From Caprella mutica (taxonomy: Eukaryota; Arthropoda; Malacostraca; Amphipoda; Caprellidae), in contig CANNZV010001457.1 of assembly GCA_947561585.1 (NCBI GenBank), positions 183,851 to 247,850 of the forward strand: 64,000 nt of DNA, read 5' to 3'. A program made the position numbers and the translations under genes. Below are positions 23,138 to 35,100 of this stretch, one piece after another. Position 1 is the stretch's first letter. Every line of letters starts with the position of its first letter. The notes under the pieces are model-generated. The model was given only the letters and a program-made list of their open reading frames with translations. It did no database searches and was not told the origin of the DNA.

Positions 23138-26100
23138 AAGTATTTGTATTTAAGTTAATTTTTCTTCATTATGGATGTAGAGTTAGAAGAGGCTTTAGAT
23201 TTTGAAGTGGCAGAACATGAGCTAGAGTTGTTTGAAGATGGGGAAGGGGTGAATACAAAGTCTTCAGACTTGGAAGAAGATAAAAACAATCATGATGACA
23301 TTCTAGAGACCAATGGTGATAATAAAGAACAGCAAGAGGAAAATGAAGAGAATAAAGTCACTGGTGAATATTTTTCTGTAGTTACATTTCACTCTTTCAT
23401 TGAAATACAGTCTTCCTTTGAATTCCCTTATAAAGATAAAAGGTTTGATATTCGTCATTGGATAAATAATTGATTATGAATCTGTGTTATAAAATTATAT
23501 ACATATGTTATCATCTCATGGTATCAAATATATTCTTAGATTGTGTTTAATTGACTAGGATCTTAATTTTCATTAAATAAATATCTTTATGATATAGCTA
23601 TAACTAACCACCTATATTAGGAGATTAATAGATAGCATCTTTGTTGTCATGCTTTCAAAAAATCATTTGTTTTCTATATTTTATTGCTAATTTTAGCCAA
23701 ACTGGTGTCTATGATTAACAATTTTTTTTTTCTTGCCAGTTCACTTTAGTCTTGTACTGATAATTATTATTATTCTTTTAAACACTTATTTTGTTTCTAT
23801 TTAATACAGTTAAATAATAATACTATAATATATATTTGTGGGTAATTTAGTTTGATACTTCTTTGAATTAAATGTGAGTAGCTATTCTTATTAGCCAATT
23901 TGACCCAAAATATCAATTCTATTCTTTCAATTACAGATGAGGGCCAATTATCTCGGTCAGAGAGCAAGTCACCATCCATCAAAGAAAATAAAACAAAAGA
24001 TGATAAATCTTCCAATGGTGAAAAATCAGGAACTGAAGAGAAACCAAAGAAAAAGTTCATTCCAATCACATTTGATGGTTTCAAGAAGAATGAAGAAGAG
24101 AAAGATGAGAAGAAAGACTCCATCTCTCTTGATTCAATCATTGCCATGTCTAGTACAAAAACTGTGGATGAGGGTCCCCCTGGTGAAGACCCTTGGGTTC
24201 AGAAAGAACCATCCCCCACTAAATTCCCACCTCCCACTCAAGTCACAGGTCCTAATCAGTTTGCTACTATGTACAACCAAAGCAATGCACCTCCTTATGT
24301 AAATGCTACTTCCAATAACAGTCAACCCTATCAACAAGCGACTAATTACGTAGCACCTAATGTTATGCAGTATGGTAACAATGCATATAATCCTATGAAT
24401 GCAGGAATGTATGGTATGAACCAATATCAAGCTAACACCTCATATGCAGTGCCTCCATTTCAATCCATGCCATCACAGTCAACTTATCCACCACCTATTG
24501 GCACATCTGTACAACCAGCAAATGTATCAGTACCACCACCAAATCTATATCAAGGACAGTACATGTCAGGCTATCAGAATAGCTATTCTAACAGTGCCTA
24601 CAGTCAGTCCTATCCGGCTGTACCAACAGTAACCACACATAGCATGGCACAGTACAATGTCGCCAAGAAAACTGCCGCAGAAGAGAATGCGGCCAAGATG
24701 CTCGTCTTCCAGCAAAAAGAGATGGAGAATAACAATAAGAGCATTTTTAATGAAGCTGAAAATAAGGCTATGAAGGATAACAAAAGTTTGATCATTAACA
24801 ACGTACCTTCTCACTGCAAGGAGAAGTTTAGCAAAGTTTTGAAGTCAATATATGACATCAGAAAAATTATTGAATTGCAAGAAGGGAAGATAACACGTGA
24901 GTAGAAATGCAGTTCATTGTACTTTAAACCTTTATCAAAATAGTACTAGTGTTCTTATTCATTTAATGAATTAGTTATGTAAATTGTTTTATTTATTTTT
25001 TAAATATTTCAATGAATTGATTGCTAAATTATGAGTAATAAAAATTGTCTTGCTGGAATAGCTAACTTTAATTATGGTCAAGACTCAGGGGGCTGTATCC
25101 TGAAACTAGCCCCAAACTATTGTAATTTATATTAGCTTTATATATCTATCTATCCTATTTTTATCTCTACCAACCATGTTTATCATTTCTTAAACTCTAG
25201 CTACTTGCAGTTTTAGAGGATAGCACTAGGGTTATGCTCATCAACTACGAGGTCTTATATTTTTATGCTAAGTACGCTCGTAGGCTTTATTTACTATCAC
25301 CTCTTCATTTTCCTCTTCCATCCATGAGTGCAGTCACTGGTGCCACCGTGCATGTGTCCCTGTCGTAACATTCCTTCGTTACTGAGTTGCTTTTCTGTAT
25401 CCATGAGCATGGTCACTGATGGTGGTAGGTGACTCTGTTCTTGGAGCCTTCCTATCTGATTGCTTCTAGTCTCTTAACTTAATTTCCTTTTGACATCAGC
25501 AATATAGCATTAAAAACATTAAATTCCTAGTAAAAAATATTATTATATATAGCTAGTTAAGTATCTAAGTTTTTTGTTACCTTTTCAGGACTGGTAGTTC
25601 GGTTCAAACAATACACAGATGCTGAGAAAGCTTTCAGAGTGCTGCTTATGCTCTTGCTGAAGATTGATGGTGTGGACACTAAACTGAAAATGCTCTACCT
25701 CAAACACGCCGAACTTGTTAAACACTCATCAGGTGGGCTGATTTCTACAGTAAATAGCTACTTAATTTCTTCATCACATAGACTGCTATGTGAAAGATTC
25801 ACTGTCATAAAAGTGTATCTGTTATGATTTTTTCCAGTGTACTAATTTCACATTTTGGTTGTAGCAAATTGTCTAACTTTCTTTCATCCATTAGCTAGCA
25901 ACTTTTTGTGTAATTTAACATCTTCAGTAAATTAGCTATCAAGTTCTAACTTATTGATGATGTCTTTTCATCAGATCTCCAAAAGGCTGATGATATCAAA
26001 GTGATGGCTGAAATGACTTGTTCTCTAAAGAAGCATAATATTCTCTTCTCCTGGGACACGTCATCTTTCAGCTATGCTGCCACTAAAACTGATACAAAGG

Positions 26101-29100
26101 TAAGGAAATTTACTAGGGTAAATTACGAGTTATTGGATGTTTGAACAAGAAAAAAACTTACATATATTCAGCATTTTAAATTATAACATTTTTTTTCATG
26201 ATTGATTGTAAATGTGGAACAGTCCGTTAACTCTGAAATTACTCTTGTCTCTTTAATTAATCTCCTTTGCCATCTTCTGGTTAAACTAATTTTAGTTATT
26301 TGATACTGTGTTTCTACAGAATTATGTTGAAAATTAATGAAATTTATCAATTTGGTTTAGTTACTATACTTTTATATATGATTTTCATTTTTTAAATAAT
26401 AGTATTGTGCTTGGAGCTTAACTTAATTTTTAAACATATTCAATCCAATTTATGCAGCAATTCATTTTTGAAACTATGCATAATTTTACAGCTGCATAAA
26501 TCATGAGATATTCCAGATGTTTTCAATCTAGTATTAGCTACCTATCTGATAAGTACTTTTATAGTTCTTGATTAGTAACACTGTAGTTATTCTTCCATAT
26601 TTTCTTCATTTCTGGTGATACTTATCTGTTAACTACTCTTATATGTCTTGAATAGTAACTACATACTGCAACTATTTTTCCATATCTTCTTCAATTTGAT
26701 GCATAAATTGAGATTTTCTTGATGTTTTCAATATGGTATCTACTAATCTTTACTGCACTCTAACTATTTTAATATTTCTAGATTAGTAACACTGAGTTTA
26801 TTTTTCCACTTTGTGTCATTTTACTCCCTCAGCCCGTTTTCAAGTCGTCTAACCGCGTGAACCTGATCAGTGTGCGTATAGGAGCCTCTGCCGCAGCCCA
26901 CATCAAGAATTCTCTTACGGAAACTAAGAGCATCTCTGAGAGTCCTAGCATGAAGATAGTAAGTGCTGTGGAGGCGAGGCAGTCTGCTACTATGAGGGAT
27001 GCCTTTGACCTCATTGAGAGGAGGAAACAGGAGGTGGGAATGATGATGATTAGTTGATAACCTTATCGATTGTAAAAATACACAGATTATACAAAGATTA
27101 ATAGAATTGGATATCAAACCCTTTTATAAGTTCTAGTGAATCACTGGATACTTAGTTTCTAATTTGAGGTCTACTCTATTCCATTTTATAGTTTCTAATT
27201 TTTATAGAAAAGTTGTTCCACAATGCTAAATAATTTTCCATGATGGGAGATGTAGGTATTAGATGGTATATTAAGTTCTATTATATAATTCATTTTTTTT
27301 ATCTAAACTATCAGAAGTAGCTATATCGTGACTAATATATCAACTTAAAATAATTTAATTCTTTAATGAGATTTAGAAACAATTCAAGTAAACATTTTTT
27401 CAACTCCTTCATCAAGCCTAATAGGCTAATTTATTATCTGAATTATAACTTAGCTAAGTATTTTTTTAACGCGACTGATAGTTGTAAGGATATTTTGAAT
27501 CATTTATACACCCAACTATAAGAGGTCTTATAACACATTACATGGCTTACTTAACCAGTTACCTACAGTGCTATGATATCACTCAAAAATTACAAATTTC
27601 CTTATCTGTCAAAATTAACTCATATCTAACATATGTTCTATATTTATTAGGTATATTTCTCTCTTATTGAACATAATGGACGTAGAAAATATACATAAAT
27701 TTTGACAGAATATTGGGAAATTGTTAATTTTGAGTGATCTCATATGAGATCACTGGATGGTAACAGGTTAATATTAATGAACCATGCACACTGCATACAA
27801 ACAACAAATTTTTAATGATCTAAAAATCTGTTTGCTTCATTGTTTAATGTATGTTCAACTTTCGAATAGATAGTACTATTTTAAGAGAAACAATTTCATT
27901 TGTTCTGTTTGTAGAATAAAGAAGTCCTATTAATAGCAAAAACTTCTGAAACGGTTAGCAAAAGTAATTAGCATGTGATGTTGTTACTTCCTATTCTGTG
28001 TTCATATTTAACTACACTGGAATAACTTATTTTTTTAGAAAAAATTTGTTTATAGTTACCTATCTTCCACTGTGTTCAATGTTGAAATTTTCAGATTCCA
28101 AAAGACTCGAAGTCAATTGTTGAGAACATCAAAAGACTGAACGACTTGAAGGCTTCAACACAACAAAAACTCGATACCCAAATAGAAAGAATCTACGAGA
28201 AAGACACAGAAGAGCACAGGCAGTTGCATGATCTTCACCAGGAGATGGGCACCTCCACCACCATCTCTCACAAACACTTTGCCATCAGACTTCTCACGTC
28301 TCATTTCCCTCTTGTGAAAGAATGTTCCAAGATCATAAAACACATCTTCAATGCCTCTGACTATAACAAAACAACTCACTGCTTTGTCTTCAGAACCAAG
28401 GATGACTTGGGCCCTAGGTTGATGATGGAGGTGTTGCCGGAGATGAGGTTTCTAGATGGCTACATGACCGTGGATTCTGTGGGCATTCCTCTAAGCACTT
28501 CCTTCGTCACCAACACTAACATCAACAAAACAAAGACAAAACTCCAGAAAGCCATCAACATTCAGAATGAAGCCATTTTCCAGGTTATTAGGAACGCTTT
28601 ACGTAAATGTCAGGACGCTTACAACTACAAATTAACAGCTTGTAACTTCGGTAAGATGTGCAAGTTGGAATATTGTTCAAAGACTCACTGCAAAGCTGAG
28701 ATACGTAGGAACCCCTCCGTCATAGACTATGAACCAACTATGTGTCCTAATGCCACTTCCTGTCGTGAGAGTCACCTTTGCAAATTCTCTCACAATTACT
28801 ACGAGGTGATGATGCATCCCCTCGTCTACCCAAAGCTAGTGTGTGACACAGTATGCACAGACAACTGCTTCAATGCACATGTAGGTGAGTGGATAGTAAT
28901 TATGAACCTTCCTGAGTATTTCATTAATGGTAAGTAATATCTTTATTGTGATATTTAGGTGAAATTGGTTTGTAACTTCCTAGGGAACCTTAGTCTAATA
29001 ATAAAAAGAAGAGCTATTGAGAAAATGTTTAAATTAAAAAAAAAATTCCATCAAGCTTGTTAAAATATCTCTGATTAATTAAAATTTTCATCAATGTGAA

Positions 29101-32100
29101 TGCATACAATTACAGCACATAGCTACACAAAATAGATTATTATTTTCAACTTCGGGTGAAACTTAATTCAATTTTGCATACATTTGACACCATGAGATGT
29201 GTAGTTCAGTAAATATAGCTACAAATTGCGATGGAATAATCATGAAGTTACCTACCTGTCAGATGCTTTAGATACGTGTTAGCTATGTTGAGGTTATCAT
29301 TTAACGAGCAGAAGCCTAATACCTAGTCATCCTTCATACAGTGTTTACAAAGAGCAACTGATAACCATTATCATTTTCTTTAGCCTCAAATAAAATCTTA
29401 ACTCGGTTGATATCTTGCGCTCCCCAGGAACCCCTGAGATGTTCTATCGTTCTGAATGGCAGGACTTGTACGTTACAAAGCTTCACAACACCTTCATCTA
29501 CCTAGCTGGGGCAGTTCGCTTCCTCTACAAACTGAAGGAGAAGATAGAGGTGCCAATTCTGCTGGTGTCCTTGTCTCTAGATGTGGTCAAGATTTGTGCC
29601 AGGGTTGTTAGTGTCGTCAACACTTTCAACCCTAAAAGGAAGGTGCAAGTCGGAACCATTCTCTGTGGAGATGAGAACCCCATTGGATGTCATGTTATTG
29701 TTGGACACTTACCCGCACTTCTATCTCTTCTCAAAACTAAAGGTGCGTTATCTCTGATTAGGGACAAATGTCTAGGATTTTTGTGTGCGAGATAGAACTT
29801 TTGAATACGATTCTGATGGAAATTAATTACGGTTGGTACTGTTTACAGTGATAAAGTTTTGAATAATGATCGTTTAGTATTTACCTCATTCTTTGGTTAA
29901 TTTTTTTTTCCAAGAAAGTGTGAATGTAGCTACTACATATATTTTGTGTTGTGTTTTTTTTTCATAGGCGTTGAGCCTCTTAGTCGTCTAAAGGTGCTCA
30001 TCATTGACGATCTTCCCTCTATGATTAAAGACAAGGATATTCTTCAGAAGATGGTGACTTTGCTGTTGATGATTCAGAGTGCTGTCAAGGAACCAAGTGA
30101 GTGAAATGCACTTTATTATCATTATAAATGACTGCTTCTGAACCTTGTAGTTACTCTGAATAGCTACTGAGGCCTATTTCACAAGGAGCAGTTTTTTCAT
30201 TCCTGTGAAATGAAATTGCAGCATGGAAAACCTCTTTTACCTGAGCGGACATACAAAACACATAGCTACGTTTATTCAGTTGTGGCATCTTTTTTCATGC
30301 AGCATTTTCTTTGCTGCGGCCTAAGAGAAACGCCCGTGTAATAATGCGCCTTAAACATTTTTCAGTTTTGAACTAAATACACGAGTCAATTACTATAAGG
30401 GGATTCGATTTTAACATTTAAATAATAGCACTAGCTATTATATTATAAGGGGCTGTTACCTATGTTAGTCATAGTTACTTTCTCCGAATTTACATGTCCT
30501 TTAGGAATCTATTACAATCAACTAAATTGATGAATATTCCCAGTCTTTCAAAATCACATGCTTTCGTTTGTGTTTCTCACAGCCAAACTTCAGAAGATCG
30601 TGACAGCTGAGGAATATAACCACAAGCACCAAGCTGTGGCTAATGAGGTTCTATCCACAAACCTTCAACTGGTTGACGGCAACGAGGGTGAGTAATATTA
30701 CTAACTCTGAAATCTTATGCTAGTTATCAAAGAGCGTGTCACCTGCTCATCTTATTCAAGTTATACATCCTAAAAGCAAATTCGATAAGGTGTCTTCCAT
30801 GTCTTAGGCATATCCAATAAAAGGATAGGAATAATTTATCAGTCTCATGAGTCATGTACTAGTTTGGCTAATCACTTTTTTCCAGAAGGATATAGTAGAT
30901 AGATTTTGTTTTCTCCTTTTCAGATTAGTATGGTAGGTATGTTTCATGCTACCCTAATTTTTGAGATAAATAAAATTATTTTATAAATCTTGAGGAGTCC
31001 TGATGGGTGAGTTTGAATTGAGTCCCTGTGGGATGAAAGATATAATAAATACACGAAAATCCAACTAGATTTAATTGTTTAATTTTCCCAATCTTTGGTA
31101 AAGGTACGTTTTGCATGCAGCAATCTATTTCCTATTTAGCTTTTTTTCAACGCTATTATCGCTGATCACTAGTTCAATGTAATCCTATTGCTGGGCGATG
31201 ATCGCAACACTCACTGCATGCAAAACGTATCTTCAGACTTCCAATCCGGTTCTCAGATTAAAAACGAATTGTCCTCCTTTGACTTAAAATGCTCATCGAA
31301 ATTGTAGCATTGAATTAGTCATAGAAAGAGTTGGGTAATAACTGTAAAAAGATTCTTCTTACATTTATAAGTTTCACTTTTCTAGTCAATTAGTACTACA
31401 GGTAAATTAATATTTAAAGGATGTGAAGCAGACCTAACTAACCTAATACATGAACTCGAGAAGAAGACCATTAAAATTACTTGGAAAGTTCTGAACCTCG
31501 TGTTTCATTCATACCTTCGGCTTGAGATACACCGGTGCCTTGTGAAAAATGTAATGGAAAAACATCCAAACTCAACCGATGTCGATACGAATGGATCAAA
31601 AACTGATTGTGGAGTGGGATATGCCCAAGTATCTGTACTGGGAGCAGTGTCTGTTGGTTTACCAAGTGATGCAACTGTATTCACCGTAGAACTCCCGACG
31701 ATAAGAGGCATGACTTCTTCTGTGCCTGAGAAAATATAGATCCCACAGTAACCATATCCAACTCTAGAAGCTCCGTAGCACAATATAACACATGAACTCA
31801 CTACAGCCAACAGTATCAGAAACGCAGGATTTACTTATCGAAAATAGCAATGGTGGGAAGACCGTCGAGATCTACTAGGTGCCTAGCCTCATTAGTGTAG
31901 CATGTAACGAAGCAATGGACAGATCCTCAGCAGAGGCTGCACAGGTTCTGGTTTTTGGACCAGCCCTGTTTGCATTTAGACTTTCCCAAAATCAAAAAAC
32001 TTGTGATGGAAATGTGGGCATCGAAGTGACATGGAATATGCATTAATAAGTCTGCAGTTCTATGGCCTTCGTCCAACCAAAAAATGAGGAAAATTGAAGT

Positions 32101-35100
32101 GATGCTTTGCCAACTAAGAATTGGTCATACCATCTTCACACACACACAAATCTGATGGCAAGGGCTGTGGAGTCGGTACTTAAAATGTTAGACTCCAACT
32201 CAGACTCCTTAATTTTGAATTTATCGACTCCGACTCATTTATAAAGAAAGAAATGGACCTATATTTTTGTGACTTATATCTATAGCTTGGAGTCGGTACA
32301 AATTTCCGACTCCACCAAAAAAAGCTTTGACTTCAACTCCACAACCCTGGCTCTGGCACTCTGTTCTGTCAGTAAGACGCGTGCTCGAGGAGTGTCCAGG
32401 CACTGAGCAACTGAGACGCAATTACTATGGCAGAGGACCAATATCTTTTGGAGACATAATCAACGATATCACCGGACAATTCAATGTGACAAAACTCTAC
32501 TCATACCTGAGAAAACTCGGAGTGACTGAAAATATAGAAGAGAATACACTACGAAATATCTGCCTGCCCCTTTCTGACGTCATGACAGAAAACTTGATCA
32601 ATCATTCACCCCTACAAATATTGAACTGTTCTTTTCTTATTAAGCTGAATATTATGGCTTTCATCAAGGTACCATTTTTTTGCAGGTTCAAGGAAGGGCG
32701 GATTATTTCAGCTACTTTCATTTGTTAGTTTAGTACATTTAATAAGATTAAAAAAACTTATTTGTTGGCTTTAATAATTGGTAATCAAATAATCAGCTAT
32801 TTTCTAACTGTATTGTTATTTTTGAGGAAGGGCTAGTAATAGACTATTGTTTCAAATTTATAGTACGAATTAGGTCTCAGTATATAAGTTGGTACAGGTA
32901 AAGCTGCTACAACGGTCGATCTCCTCCAACTTGCAACAATGACCAGCTTTTCATTAAAAGGTTTGGCATGCGTTTGATTCGTCTGTTTAGCATCTGGTTA
33001 TATGTTGATCATTTTCAGAAGTATTGAAATTGATAAGCATTACCTAATTTAATTATTCTTTTTTCAGATTTTAGTTTAGTGAACCTGTCCCTATTCGTTT
33101 TCTTTGGTTAGAAAAGTTTTCTAAATATTGAATAAGGTGATAATTATGTAAGATATAAAAACAATAAATAAACAAACAATAAAGACATATTCTGAGACTT
33201 ATGTTCCTCAATTATAGTTTCTTTGAAATGCTTGTGAAGAAAGTTTTAATCCCTGACTGATTAAAACCTACAGCGGCCACTGTTATCTATAAAGGCTCTT
33301 TTCAGGTTGAAAGGCTGTCCGTTGTACCAACTTTACCTGTACTGTTATTTTTAGAATTTGACGATAGTAGATTTGTTTAATTTTAACAAATCGAATTTAA
33401 TATTGAAAACCATCTTTCGTATGTTTCGGAAAGATCATTGTAGTTTTAGATATATATCATTAGTGATTCAATAAACTATGAAATTAAAATCCATTGAGTG
33501 AAAGTCGAGTTTGTAAACTTGTATATCAACTTCAAATTATGATGTATTAACACAATCTTTTACGTGCCCACGTGTTATTCTGTTTTCAGAACTCTCGACA
33601 GATATATCAGGTCGATCATTATTCATGTCTCACCAGCTCAGAGGTTGACACACAATGTGACTCCTATAGTGTCTCCTCTTACTTTTTAGCCATTTATATG
33701 AATTACTTTTTGCACGAAGGAAACCTGTACTCTCAGCAGTAACTGTTGTCAGTTAGTGCTTGCTTAAATCACTATCAGAAAACGTAAAATTCAATTGGAC
33801 GTTTAGCATCCTCAGTTATATATTATATTGTACTGAAAGTCTCTTGAATAATTCGATTATAGTAGGAAACTAAACGGTTTTATGTGACCGTTTGGTAGAT
33901 TGCTTTGGCCTCTGAAATGTCTGATCTGCCCACCTCTTCTGTATTTAGTCAACATTGTAAGTTACACTTCCACTGTATTAACACAGACTAATTAGTCTAT
34001 CTTATCTATTTCAAAATAGATTGTTTTAATAAGTGGATAGCTATATTGAATTAATCTTTTTTTCTAATCAGTTTTATAATATCGATACTGATAAGTTAAA
34101 ACCTCTTATTCCAATCTTAATGAGTCCTATTATGAACATTAGATTCGGAATATTTCAGTTTTATCTCTCTTTTGAGGTTCAGGTAAGTTCATACAATATC
34201 GAAATCTTGTTTTAAAATTGTGCAACTTTTTTTTCCAGTTGGATTTATTTTAAGATTTTCTATGTATATATATGACTTAATTTTAAAATGAGACTATTAA
34301 GCTCATCAGTATACAACTAATTCTTAGAGGAGCGCTATCTTTATCCTTGCAGGTCGTCTCAGAATCTCCGTTGATTGTGGAGAATCACAAGACTCACAAG
34401 CTTCAGATACTAAACCAGTTAGCCTTCCAGTAACTGTATCTTCATTTGTTCCTGTTGAAGCAAGTTCTTCTGCATCCTTAGTATCTAATGTAAACATGTC
34501 GTCGGATGAGGTTATTGTACTAGACCGCAGTCCACAGGAAACTGTTCGGAGAATAAGCCCAGAAAAGCGATCTGCGTCCCCTCATGAATCTATTATTGTG
34601 GCTGCAAAGAGACAACGGATCAATCCTGAGGAAAATGGAACTCCAACGTGTGTATTAAAATAGCAACGAATTGAAATGTCTCTCTCAATAAATTTAGTTA
34701 ATCTTGTTTTTCTGTGTATTATTCAATCTATATTCATTTCATTTACAGGTATATAAACTCCAAAACAGCTGAAAGCGTTCCACAAAAGTAGGTGTAGTTT
34801 ATTCTGAAGCTCAATTTTTTATCATTTTAGATTTGCGTAGTTTTCCTAAGTTAATTCAAATATGTCTGTCATATTGCTTGCATAATTTTTTGTCATAATC
34901 AATTTCAGACCTGCTGTCAAATTGGATCCGAAGAAATTCATGCAAGAGAAGACAGAGCTCCAGAATAATCTCGACGATAATTATAAAGTTTATTATGACA
35001 TGCCTGAAATGCATCCCAACTACGAGGCCATTTTAGAGGAATTTGAATCACTCTTCTATAGACCGCCAGAAGGGGAGACTGATGATATTTGGGTGAACTT

